Positions 50,107 to 63,100 of a DNA stretch of 64,000 nt are shown one piece after another. The notes beneath the pieces are model-generated. The model saw only the letters and a list, made by a program, of their open reading frames with translations, had not been told where the DNA came from and searched no databases. Source of the DNA: Lepidurus packardi (taxonomy: Eukaryota > Arthropoda > Branchiopoda > Notostraca > Triopsidae). The position numbers and the translations under genes are program-made. Every line of letters begins with the position of its first letter. Position 1 is the stretch's first letter. The stretch spans positions 5,022,001 to 5,086,000 of the forward strand of contig JAKZAN010000004.1 in the NCBI GenBank assembly GCA_023053545.1, read 5' to 3'.

Positions 50107-53100
50107 TTACCCACTGGTGATGCTAGAATGCTTGTCTGAGGAGGGGTGGTAATTAATGCGAATTGCCGCCAAAGTCGGTAATTGTTGCAACGTAGCCACA
50201 TTAACCGGCGAAGTAGTCTTACTTCTTGAAGTGGCTCTTCTGTTAGGTTCCGAAGGTTGCCAAAATGTTCGACCCGTACTACCTTCGGTCCCTTCGTCAC
50301 TTTCGTCGTTGGCGCTACCATAACGATATCGTCTATTTCCCGAACCTTGTTTGAGAGAACATTGACAGTATTGGCACCGACGTTGAGTGCTGAAATTGGA
50401 TAATAAGACAGATTTAGCTGAAAAGTTTACAGAACATAAATCGATATAGGGAAATCAATCCCAATAACATCTCGTTTCTTCTCTCAAAACGCTCTACAAG
50501 AGAAAAAAAAAAGAAAAAAAAGAGAAGAATACGAAAGAGAAAGTAATATTTCATAAACTGGACAAGAAAACTTGCCTTGTGCCTGTGTGCGCTTGACATG
50601 CTCGACATCGCGGGTGCACGGTCCATAAACCGTTGGATGCTATGTAATATTGACGTAAATTATCTTGTGAATCTCGAGCACCATGCAAGGGTACTTCAAC
50701 GTATGTATCCGAAGTAGATTGGCCGCTTACTGGAGTGTAAGGCTCCGAGACATATAAGGTTTTGCTGCTACGAAGTCTGTAATCTAGATGGCCAGGTATT
50801 AGCGTTGCTGGTGGGCGCTGCTGTTGTACGGTTTTACCCCCAACTCTATGACAACAGAAAAATAAAGAAAGTAAAATAAAAAAATATGAAAGAAAGTTGT
50901 ATAAGATTTAAATATTTGTACCCAAAATCCAAATTTGTTCAAAACCTAATCTCGCTACAAAATTCCCAATCACAATGACTACATTTTTTGGATGGCTTCT
51001 TTTTGGCTCCCGTTCTGACTGTTTTTCGCTATAAAAAATTAATTTACAATTTTCAAATTAGTGAAGGCCAAAATTGGAAAAGTAAATCTATTTTGCCTTC
51101 CGCAGTAGTATTACCAACATTACTGTAAATTACATGAGATAAGCTAACCAAAGAGAAATAATTATTAAAGAAAAAACTGTCATAAATTTCATATGTCGAG
51201 CTGAGGCATAAGGGGGAGCCTATTTTACTTACTTTTTCTTTCGAGCCATAACGACGGAAATTATGGTGACAAGAGCTCCTATAAAAACAGCCGCTCCAAT
51301 GGCAATCAGGGTGACTTCAAAAACTTGGATTCGTGCAGACGAAGAAAGTCTTTTCTCCAGTGGTCCACCGCGTAAATGTCGCGGTCCATACTGCCGTAGT
51401 TGATGGTTCAGGACGTTTTTATTGGCCTCCAACCAGCCCAGGAGGACGTCGGGTTCAACGAGCGCGTGAGTGGAATGATTCACTGCGTACAAGTACAGAT
51501 CCGTTGCTCCACTCTCCGCCATATCCCCTTCGGTATGCGCTTCAATACCACGGACCCGTATATCTTCCGACGTAATATTCCGGACAATTTCCATAATCCA
51601 GTCTAAGGCATCCTCTACTTCTGTGGGCTTCACACCCAAAACCAGGGCCACTTGGCTGGTCTCGTCCACCACGTGAACAACGACTTCTGTCATTGCTGAT
51701 AAACCTTTCGATAAACCTTCCCGGTCTCTTACGGTCACATTAAACGTAAAACTGCTAACCCCGGAGGTGATTACCTCCCGCGCAAAATTTCCAATGACTT
51801 TAACTTGGCCCGTGTTAGGTTGCAGCGCAAATTTCTCGCGTACTGAACTCGAAGCTACGAGCTCGTACTTCAAAGCCGCATTCAAGCCTTGATCGGCATC
51901 GTGGGCTTGCAAGCGAATCACCCCATATCCGTATGCTGCACCGAGAGGTACTGCAGCAACTATTGGAGACGACGAAAGGAATTCGGGCGCGTTATCATTT
52001 TCGTCCAGGATGGAAATCTTAAACGTCGTCTCTCCTGAGACAATTTCTTGTCTTTTACTCCTGACGAGGTCAGAGTTTGCGTTCGAATCGTTCATTTGCA
52101 GAATGCCACGGACGCGGATACTGAATTCGGGCAAGTTTTCACGATCTGGGCTCTGAATCAGCCACAGCTGCCCACTTTCGTCCAAGTCCACGTTGCTTAG
52201 CGATGCATTGGAAGATAACTCGAATTTAAACCACGCTCCAGACTTTAACATCAACTTCCTCGGCTGTACTAATTGGCTCAAGTTCCACAGCAATCTCGGA
52301 ACAATGCAGTTTTCCTCTAAACTCATCTCGTACAATGGCTGGCTAAAGATCTCTACAGGCGACAAACTCGAACTTATTTCTTCCATGTTTTTTCTTGCAG
52401 CGTCTAAAGTCGCTTCCTCTGTTCCCGTAACTACTTCTTCTTCCGCCGAACGTTCCACCCCAATCTTCACCACTGCAAAGCTACTCAGAGGGGGCGTACC
52501 TTGGTCGGAGACACCTACAACTACATGAAATTCGTCTGCGTTTGTTTCGCGTAAATCAACCGTGTTATACAGCTCTCCTGTCTGCACATCAACAGCGAAA
52601 ACACTTTGATGGTTGAGGAGCACGTAGTGTAACTCGGCATTGGAGTCCAAGTCAAAATCAGCAGCTGGAATTTGTAAAATGCTCGTCAAGGGTGGTGTCG
52701 CTGCCGGGAGAATAATCGAATAAACGGGATACAAGTCGCTTTCTTCCCCCAGAAGATGAGACGATGGTGAAATGGGTAGTTCGGAAGTCAAGGAATCATA
52801 GCCGGACAATACCGGCCGGTTATCGTTGACATCTACGAGATGGATTATGAGCGAGACGGAACTATTCCGCGGTGAATGTCCCTGATCCCGTGCCATGACC
52901 TGGAACTCGTAATTGGGAACCAACTCCCGGTCCAGCATCCCATACACTCGTAACTGGCCGGTACTTTCTTCCACCTGAAAGACTGCTTTTTCTCCCGCTT
53001 TAACAGCGTCTCCATCGTCCCCTAGCAAGAAATACGACACGTTGCCAGCCGCTCCTGGATCCTGATCAGTCGCTGTGATTGCGGCCAGAACTTCCCCGTC

Positions 53101-56100
53101 ATAAAATCCTTCTGGGATGTTCAACTCATACTGCGGTTGCAAGAATTGTGGCGAATGGCTATCCCCCACCAGATTGGTAGCCGAGTGGTTATGTACCCGC
53201 CAGTCGTTGCTACTCCCACGTAAGTCATTGTTACTATCAAGTACATTATCTAAGGTACTATTACTGTCCACCGAATTATCGCTGTTTTGAACTGTATCTT
53301 CCAAAGTGAAGCTTTCTTTTTCAAAATGGAAAATAACAACTTGGGGCGTGGCTTTTAGCCCTCCTTGATCTAGGACGCTCACTTCCACTTGGATAGGTCC
53401 AAGAGAGTCCTTCGCATGGAGCGGCCAGTACGAATTGAGGGTCAAGGTACCCTTTTCGGGGTCGATGTCGAACAAATCTCCTTCTACGATGTAGAAGCGG
53501 AGATCGATCGAGGATTTGTCGGTATCATTAGCTTGGAAGTAGCCTAACCGTGTAGTGGAGGGTAACTGCTTCGTGATTTGCATATGGAGAGGTGAATTGT
53601 CTTCGGAAAAGGGGGCATTGAACGGGACTTGGACCGTAAAGTTGGAAGGAATGAAGCCGGTTATCCGAGGTGGATGCTCGTTGACATCTTCTAGTACTCT
53701 GACGTCTAATGTCGCTTGGGAAGACAAATTGCCTTGATCGTACGCGTTGATGACCAGGGCAAAGGACTCGGTCTCAGAGGGTAGCGTACGTCGCAGCGAT
53801 ATTTGACTATTATGGGAATTGATGACAAAGTTGTCGCTACCCACTCCGCTTAATTCATACGTCACCACATTGTGTGGCTTGGCATCTGGATCGATGGCTT
53901 GGATCTGCTCGGTGGAAACTTGGATTAGAGCGCCTGGAATGGCACTACTCCGATTGACAGTAGCTTCATAACTACTTTGTAGGAACCTCGGCGGGTTGTC
54001 ATTCACGTCTTGCACGTGGACGAAGACCTGGAGTACGTCAACGGGACGCTGGGAAGACTTCTCTTGGACAATGACGCTGATGGGGATCAAATCACCTTCC
54101 TCGCGGTCTAAAGCTATTGTATTGAAAAACGAGCCGTTTGGAAAGACCTGAAACTTGGTGCCGAGAGGACTTTGCTGGGTACTGATGCTGAATTCCATGC
54201 CGCGGCGCGACAAGCGGCGATCCATGGGATAAGTCAAAGTGCCCAAGAGAGTTGGACCCATGTTTTCTTGAATAGAGAAGTTGATAGGAGCCACTTCGGA
54301 GCGAAGGCGGCTTGCCGAGTCGACAATGTGCATAGTGACGTTGCTCGTAATAGAGCGTTTGTCATCTAGGGCTTTAACTTCTAACCAATACTGGGACAAA
54401 GTTGTAGCATACAGGTCTTCAGCGATGCGGAGCACACCACTGCGGGCATCAATAACCACAGGCACTAGTTTGATATAAAGATTATAGCCACTGCACAGAA
54501 GATACCAAACTTAAAAGACTCTTGTATATATAGCTTAGCTTGTTACACCCTAGCTGCCGCAAGATGGCGTCCATGATTTGTATGTGCTGTGTATGATTGC
54601 TTCACCATATAAAAGAGTGCGTGGTAGCTTCATAACCACATATTCAACGTGCGTGGTTTTTTAAAAAATACAAAAAAATAAATGTCCAAGAGACGAAATT
54701 ACTAATATGTGATTTTGCTTTTATTCTATGCAGGTAAGAAATTCATTTGAGTTTTATAAATTACTGTAAGCAAAAACAAGAAAATTGAAACTATCCTGTC
54801 CTTTGTGTTCGTATTAGCTATATTACTGTCAAGAACTTTCTGTAAAAATCTCCTATACGTTTTACAGAAGACTATTATTGGCCTTACTAAGTTCCCCATG
54901 CTATCGCGACATGCCAAGCTAAGCTATTTTGGAACATTAAGAAAAATATATGTAAAAAAAAGAGAGAGAGGAAGTTGAGCACAGTGTTTTCTACCTTGAT
55001 CTGAAGTAGGCTGTCGAAGTGAGTATCGGAGCTGGGAATCCTGCAAACCGCGAGCTTTAACTTGACCCACACTGGCACCCACAGGTGCGTTTGCTCCCAC
55101 CCAAAACTCGTACGGTGTATTAACGAACTGCGGTATTTGGTCAACCGACGGTTCTACTTTCACCTGTTTAAAATGAAATTCCCAATGAAACAATTAATAA
55201 TTCCATAGTTCACCAAACCAAGAAAGTTTATGACACAAACCACAAGCCGGAAAATTGTGTGAATTTTCTTAACACTAAATTGACCCCCTTGCAGGAGTTC
55301 GTCTCGGAACACTAAACACAAAAGCTCTAGTTTTCTAAGCCGCACTACTATATCGAAAACCTTTATGGAGTAATTGCAACATCGTTATTTAGGCTAAGGG
55401 TGGCTTAGAAATCTCGAAAAGAGAAATATTAAATTTGCAATTGCAAATAAGTCAAAACTGAAAGTTTTGCAACAGAAATACTTTAGAAGGAATACTAGAG
55501 CATGGGAATTGTTATAAAGAAAGCGCAGGTACAAACTTTTTATAAAATTTTATTGGTTTGTTTATATTACTTGCTTGAATAAGCGCCGTAAATAGGAAAA
55601 TCGTTTTCTTACGTGAGCTATGGCTACGGAGGTTCGTTTTTCGCTAGGATTCGCTGGCTGGTCGCTGGCCTCTATCAAAAGCGTGTATCCATTGGTATCG
55701 AGCGGTGAATCAGCCACAATAATATACCCCGTACTGGAATGGATACTAAACGGGATCACCGTATCGTTCAGCAATTGCCCTTGCCGGTCTTGCATTTGCA
55801 ACGTGTATGTAATGTCACCATTGAGACCCGCATCTGCGTCTTCAGCTGAGACCTTAAGTGAAAGTTAAGCAAACATATCTTAGTTTATATCTCCTCAGGT
55901 TTTAAAAAATTATCGTTTTATGAAATCGATTTCCAGTAAAGACGACTTCTACTGACGTGGCAGGAAATAGTAAGATTACCTGACCCACGATGGCACCTGC
56001 TGATGCAGATTCCTCGACTTGAAAATGATAGACGTTGTGGGGTACGAAGGATGGGTTGTTATCATTGGTGTCGAGGAGATAGACTTCAATAATGGCAGAA

Positions 56101-59100
56101 TGATCGGCGAGGGATGAAGCGGGGAGGATGCTGGGCGCTTTTTCCACGGTTGAAACTTTCATTTTAAGAACGGGAAATTTTTCGCGGTCTAATTGCGTTT
56201 GGTTGGACACAATCAACCATCCTGTTGCCGGATCTAATGCGAAACTGTGACTCGAATCTTGTAATCGGTAAGTGAATTCACTATTTTCGCCCTGTGAAAA
56301 ATGACAACAAGAAATCGCACATTTCAGGTCAGGTATCTAATACAACATCCCACTCCCGAAACATTTCCTTTCACTTTTGCAGCTTTAAAATTGACAGGAA
56401 ACGTTAGCAGAGCGCAAAAAGTTAAGTAGTAAGTTATTCACATTGTCAAGAAAGGAAGCATTCCGCATTCGCAAAAGAATCTTGAACTCCTGTCTTAAAA
56501 AAAAATCAGGAAGAAGAGCGGAAAAGGACGCGAATAAATTCTCATGCAAAGCTTTCCCTGGATACTGTCTCTTATCTTTCATACTTTATTCTCCGGGGTA
56601 GTAAGAATGCATTAAATTGAGCAATGTCTGGTTGAATGGAAGAGAAAAAGTAAAGAAAAACGACTGTACCTTGTCAAGATCTTTCGCGACGACTTGAAGT
56701 ACGCTGAAGCCATTAGGCAAATTTTCCATTATGCTTATATTGTAGACTTTCTCGCCAAAGTCGGGCAGGTTGTCATTTAGATCCTGTAGAAAATTTTTAT
56801 TTAAATACTTATAATTACACTAATTATGCAATTATCTAAACTTACTAAATTACAATATACGGGTAAAAATGTAAATTATAAAACAAGCCTAACAAGACGT
56901 TTTAGTAAGTTTAATTACAATTTTTCGTTATATTTATATTAACTATATTTTTTAGTATAATCTATTTAATTCACTGTTAAACGATTTTCGTTTAACTACC
57001 CACTAAAATTATTAATGTCACACACATGCGCAGTAGTACTAACAATACATTAAAATATTCCTTTAAAGTCATATAACTAGTTAAAGTAATATATTTTATT
57101 TAAGTGAAAGTTCCTTTCTGTTTTCAATGCAAATGTAGTTTTTTTTATTACCATAACTTCGATTTCTAGAGCGGCTGTGGCCCACTGCGCAGGATTATCC
57201 ACTTGTGTGGCTTGAATGGTTATTGTGAAGGTGTCTTTGTTCAATGACTCTCGATCTACGTATTTCTCCACATACAGAGTTCCCAAATCTGCATCAATAA
57301 AGAAATGCCCCTCCGGATCACCTCCTATAATGGAGTACTGCACTGGCATGTTAATCCCCGTGTCTTGATCCAATGCTGAAATGGGAGGTTCTACAACAAC
57401 CCTTTGGTGGTTCCTTTTTTTCTGGAGTGTGCAAATGGAACCGAAGAATTAGAAAATTACACGTATACATAAAAGCAAAAACTCAGGCAAATAAAGTCCC
57501 TGTTTGCCATCTTTAGAAGAGGCAACCACTTGAAACGTTCTAAACATGGAAAAGGGAATGACGAAGCAAATTTGTTTTTAAAAAAAGTAATGCAAAGACG
57601 TCCAGTGTACCTGGATTGGGTAATGTTCACGAAATCTTGCACGGTAAACAGACCGAGAAAAGACAGGCGGGAGATCGTCTACATCTTCAACATGAATAAC
57701 TACCAAAGCCGTAGAACTCTGCGAGGGAATGCCTTGATCCTAAATACAAACACATTCACAATTCATAACAATTAACATTTCTCAATCACATGTATGTCAA
57801 CAGGAAAAGGAGGACAGTCACAGGGTAACGTAATTTGGTTATAAAGGGGGGGGGGGGAAGAAAACAAATAAAAAGTTCGTAAAACCTGATTTTTTCCTTT
57901 CTAACTTATGTCACATTTCGTATTCTCAAAAACTTGCACTAATATTTTAATTTTACATTTAATTTTTAAGCTTAGGTGATTTAGCCAGATTATTACATTC
58001 GGTTTGGTTTCTTATGAGTTTTTACGTTAGACCGTGTACAAGTATAGATAAGACACTTTATAGACGGAAATCGGTGATGAACCGCTGGCTGCTGTTCGCC
58101 GCTTAACCGTACTAAGTTTTGCCGTAAACATAACAAACTTTCCACCGTCTTGGCTGTGCTATCCTATGCTCGTAAGAGGCTTTAAAACTTGTCAGGCTGT
58201 CATAAAGTCGCTAGCACTACCTATATGTGGTCTAAGGTTTTTACCGAGAAGAATTGGATCAAACTGTGCTTGTAATTTTTACTGGACGTTCTTTAGCCAG
58301 GGAGCGAGACTAGGTGCGTTGGGTAGAGCTATAATTTCCTGTTTTCGTTCTTATTTTAGGGTGAAGATAAAGGCGGGAGCGAAGAGGACATACCTTTGCC
58401 ACTATATGAAGCGTGATATCCCTTTCCCCTTTATCATAATCCAGGGCTGACTTGAGCACCAAAGTTGCGGAACCATCTGCCTGGGTCGTTAAGCTGAACC
58501 TCGACTCGGTGGTCTTGTTCGAATTGGTCCCGCCCACTCTCCTGGCTACCACGTTAGTCAATTTAGGCAGCTCGTCCAGTACATAATACTCAACCTTGGC
58601 ATTGAGCGTACCGATCCGGTCTCGATCTATAGCGCGTATTCCATCCATAACGATCGTACCTTTTTTACAACAAAAGTAAATTAAAGGAATTATCGAATTA
58701 CTAATCAGTTCCTTGAAAAATTTCAGTAAAAAATTTAAAGATGTACCTGTCGCTACGGACTCTTCGATGACTACGTGATACGGAGCTGGTGGAACGAATT
58801 CAGGGGCATTATCATTGACATCTTCGATATCAAGTACCAAGGAAAGTATATCCGGTTCCTGTTTCAAAACCAGCAACAATAATAAGCCATTCGTTTCATT
58901 TGAACTGGGATACAAGAATAGACTAGCTCTACGCACTAAAATTTATTACGGTTTTTTCCTTATTTTTTTTTATTCTTAAGGACATGACATGCATTTGAAG
59001 TATAAATTGTCCCCCATTGAGTCCCCAATTGTTCCCAAATGCCTTACCGTGTTATTACTTCCATAGCATGTGAGCCGATACCTGGCGGAAGTCCGGTTTT

Positions 59101-60155
59101 GCGTACCAAGTACTTTTAGAGGTCTATTCAAGATCAAAATGGCCCATTTAGTAGATATGGATTTCAAGGCTACCAGATTCTTATCTTCTGCCTAATTTAT
59201 TTTCACAGAGAAAGGATATTAACCCTTCTGCCTTGGATGTGAACAGGTACGTGGTAAAGTAAGTCTCCTTACTGTTCCAACAGGTTCAAGAATAAGACTC
59301 GTCCGTGGCCACACTTCGAATCGGAATATTTCCGACTGGAGAGAGGCATCTTCAGCAATTTTGACGACACGCGGTCCAACCCCACCATTATTCAGTGGAC
59401 GAAAACGACACCCTATTAGTAAAAAGTAAAATAAAATAAATGCAAGACGAAATACGAGTGTTCTTTCGTGGTACACGTAGTTGTAATGCTTCGTCAAGGA
59501 AGCACAAACGCGCATTGTACAGATGAGAGAATGAAAAAACAGTTATGGTTGAAGTATCTAAGCTGGAGTATCAATTGCTATAAAACTAGAGCTTTATGCT
59601 TTAATTTGGGTTTGTCCTATAACACTTCTAACATGCGTGCCAACATTCTCCAACTATACGCACGTACCACATGTTGCATGAATTCAAGCTTTCCCTGCCG
59701 TATGATTACAACTTCCTACCAAGTTTTGCATTCTTCTAATACATTTCTAGCAAACATTTTAGATTATAGCATTAAATAATACTTTAAAATACCACAATAT
59801 AAAGCTTGTAATTTATTGATGTGTCAATTAAGCACTACACCAAGTGTAATTAAAAGATTACTACAGATTCACCAGCAAGTAAATAATGAAATTTTAAAAT
59901 TTAACATTTTTCTTTAAGTTATTTAATTTCTTGTTTAGGTTCTATGTTCTAAACTAAAATCCCGTTTAAAATAAATGCAAAGCGAAATTCTTTCATTTAA
60001 TTATCCAAGTTATTAAGCGGGGAATAACCTAACCTGTTTTGAATAAAAATGAGAGTAAATTTGCAAATAAGTGACTTACTTTCAGCACATGTTGTACAGA
60101 GCAGGCCGACAACTACATACGATACGAAGATCAAGTTGAATTTGGAGACGTCCAT
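50107..60155 (-). CDS. Large non-classical cadherin (Cad87A/CDH23- or Cad99C/PCDH15-like), 14 exons
   Basis: Exons (- strand): 60155-60080, 59412-59224, 59187-59048, 58858-58747, 58659-58394, 57739-57611, 57421-57152, 56783-56670, 56291-55980, 55852-55613, 55163-54995, 54464-51233 (3232 nt), 50845-50576, 50389-50107. Total 5802 nt, 1933 aa. It is a calcium-dependent adhesion protein at the cell surface. Signal peptide MDVSKFNLIFVSYVVVGLLC. About 13 EC repeats are marked by linkers DVNDNAPEF, DVDDLPPVF, DLNDNLPDF, DTNDNNPSF, DVNDNPPRF, DVNEHPPR, DVNDNRPVL and DENDNAPEF; several other linkers are degenerate (VDQIPQF, DSASR, GDSHSPQF), so calcium binding there is doubtful. After the last EC comes a membrane-adjacent domain (VALVLGVKPTEVEDAL onward), then one TM (about 1722-1745, LIAIGAAVFIGALVTIISVV) and a 188-aa tail with a Cys-rich patch (CRACQ, CQYCQC) ending ITSG. 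There is no catenin-binding region, EGF or LamG domain. Least certain joins: exon 2 donor (AAGG|GTTAAT), exon 4 acceptor, GC donor of exon 13. The size best fits Cad87A-type; the subtype is not settled. Confidence 0.88.
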
Positions 60156-63100
60156 CCTAATCCGAATTCCATCCAAACATGCTTCAGTGTCAGCAATCCA
60201 AGTTAAGGATCTTCGCACTTCAGAAACTATAAACCCCGAGTAAAAAAACAATGCCAAACTCTTAGAGAACTCTGCGGACACTGAAGTAAATACTGGTTCG
60301 ATCAAATTTGGTATACAGATACACAAATTAATCATATAGCGTTAATAGGTATTCGCTGGACTGTGGACTTGTTGCAACTGAAGTGACAGTGTGTCGGTAC
60401 TGTTGAAAGCATGTAGCTTTATCCCAACAAGTTTTCACTTCCCTCCTTTCTTCTAACAACTTTTTCTTTATAATAACGAAGGGTCTCCACGTCTCGTCTC
60501 CTGACTGTACAGTATATACGTCCGACATCATTATGTATTATTATCTCGGTCGAGGGCCTCCGAAACGAAAAGTGAAGAACCATGCGTAACAAACGGGGAG
60601 AAAAGTTCGCGGTTATTTACGCCGTTCCACAAAAGCGTAAGCAGCGGCAATGGCTTAGGCAATCTTACCCCAACTCAGAAAACAGAAAGAAGATGTTCTG
60701 TGGCGTGTGGCATTCGCGTGGCCCCAGAACCCCCAACAATAGAGCATATATTACCCGTGGCAATTTGAGGTTGTCAGCAAATTGCCAGACCTTTTCAATT
60801 CCAATATATTTATATTCATTGTTGAAACCTCGGGAGCTTTTTACTTTTCACGCTTCCTTGCCTCTTTCTTGCAACATACATAGTTTCTTAACAAGCTCCG
60901 ACATTCTTCAATTCACAATTGCAAATAATAAGTTTAAAGACCCCCAGAAATTATATAAAAAAAAGACTGTAAGTTATATTTATTACACAGACTTATGTTT
61001 ATTTGTTTAGAGAACTTTAACATTTGGAAATGACTGACTGCGTCGATAATGGGAACGATATGCTACAATTGACCGGAGACAAAACGTTCAAACTTTTAAA
61101 AGTGACTTTGACCCCTGTTCCTAAAGTTTCCGGTTACACATGGTTAGTAGAATGCGCGTCCGGGGAACCATTATAGTTTTAACGCTAGATAAACGTTACT
61201 CTTCTTTGCTGCGGTAGGCAAGCTCCAAGGGGTTCGCAACTCGTGTTTAACTTCGTACACCTTGACCACTCAGTTAAAAAAACGTTAAACTTTTTAGTGC
61301 GTATAACTTTTTTTTTAGCCTTTAACTGAGCCGTTTAACTCTAAGATTTCTTTGGGTTAAAAAGAAAAGTTTAACCCTCGTACACCCACGAACCCATTGA
61401 CAAGCTCCGCCATTCCCAAGAAAATAAATTCGTTACCTTTTTCTGTGCATTTTAATGCCCCGAACAAAAGTCTCAAACACGGAAGAAGGCTACTCGCTTC
61501 TTCACCTTCACTTCACGCTAAGCAAGGCAGCTTAAAAGAATAAGACATAGTGAGGAAAAGTGAGGAAAGCATAGTGAATAGATCTTGTCGAGTTTATACT
61601 GGAAAATCAACGTTTAGGAAAAGAGAGTTCATTGTGCCAGAAAAAAATTTCCCAAAAAGCCTTTCTGTATCTACGCTTTTCCTATTCGAATGGACCAAAT
61701 CCACATCTTTTCTGAGCAGCCTTTTTTCCAGAATAAAAATCATGAGATGCTAATCGCTCAACCTGGCGCTGACCAGCTGAGCAGAACACTAAAGTTTAAG
61801 AAATCTGGAACCGTTTAGTGCTTTCGGGGACTCCAGGAACCGGCTCTTTGTTCAGGTGTCTTTATTGTAGGCCATCGACAGGTTCGCTAAATTAAAATCA
61901 AAGCAAGCCCTAGAGCAACAAGGCTGAAAACTGGGTTACGCATTTGGCGGTTCATTCTTCGTTTAGATGACACTTTGGGACATACTAAGTTCCTTTGAGT
62001 TTTGGTGGTAAAATGGGAATTGAAATGGAAAGCAAACTATTTTGCTGCTTCACGAGACGTGAAACAATAGATCACTACAAAATGAGCCAACCAAACCGCC
62101 TGCTGCGTTTGTTTTTTTCTTTCAACTCGGGAACTTATGAAAACCCTGGTCCAGCGCTTTTCTCGAAGGTGAAAATCTGGGATTTCTGGGAAAAGTAAAG
62201 TATAAGAAAATCCGCGTGTTCCCTTTCGCGAAAAGCCTGCAGCTTCCAGATTAAAAAACAGTGGCTAATCATTAAACGATCTCTCCTTTGTGGGGTTAAC
62301 ATCTCCGGAAGTTTCCTTAATTGCAGAAAAAGCGGTCAAAAACGAGAAAGTGCGAAATTCGTGCAGCATCGCAAAAGGAGAAAACACCGAAAAATCCAGA
62401 GTTTGTTTTTTAAACCATCTCTTCTTCTAAAACAAGCAGAGCAGAGCTTGTGATAGCTTGATAAATTGTCACTGTCAACGTAAAGAGAAAAGCCACTCAA
62501 ATTCGCACGTATTTTTCTCCCATAAAAATATACTAATAAATAAAAATCCCGGGCGTTTTCCAAGTTTCCTAAAGGAAGTAAGAAACTGTAATGAAAAGAA
62601 AAGGACCTTCCAAGGTTGTGTACTTGTTTTACGGATAAAAATTTACACAGAGAGGTTCTATACTATATCTACTGGATCTTTTGTGTTTGATACGGAAAGG
62701 CGCTTACAGCAAGGTTTTTAGCAACATTAAAAAAAATACTGTTGGTTTTGCGCGGGAAACAAAATAAGTAAAGTATCTGCACGAAGTTCCGTCTTGGGTG
62801 TGGTTACGTCGTGCAAACTATTGGGTGATTTTGAGTGTCGCCTTTATAGCTTTTAAACGTAACTGTGTCACCAAGTTGGTGTTTTACAGGTGGAAAACAG
62901 ACACCCGTCAACACCTAGCTAAGCGCGATACAACGCAATGAAATGAAAGTATACTGTATCTGGGGAAGTTTTGGTCGAGATTACCCAACTACGTGCCATC
63001 TTATATTTCCATGCGGCTGAAGCTAGCCAGCTTTCTAAGCCATTAATAACCCTGGAAATTAGAACACGAATGCTCAGAATGAGCTCATTGCATTCATTAT

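Larger units (their letters stand above)
49352..50845. repeat. Tandem duplication unit B (dead GPCR tail + live cadherin exons)
   Basis: Second unit of the tandem duplication described at 47655-49130. Here the GPCR part is decayed, while the cadherin last two exons (50389-50107 and 50845-50576) are intact and splice in frame to the rest of the cadherin gene. Confidence 0.85.

Noticed and set aside
50940..51045. Extra minus-strand cadherin exon between the TM exon and exon 13 (open frame starting after TTTTTATAG)
   Set aside because: Its available donors give phase 1 or none, incompatible with the A|GTT start of exon 13, while direct splicing of exon 12 to 13 is in phase. It could still be a rare alternative exon.
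51333..54478. Plus-strand open frames across the cadherin large exon
   Set aside because: Antisense shadows of a well-supported coding exon.
60156..60335. N-terminal extension of the cadherin open frame upstream of the chosen start
   Set aside because: The start at 60155 gives a clean signal peptide, whereas the extension would bury it behind about 60 residues.
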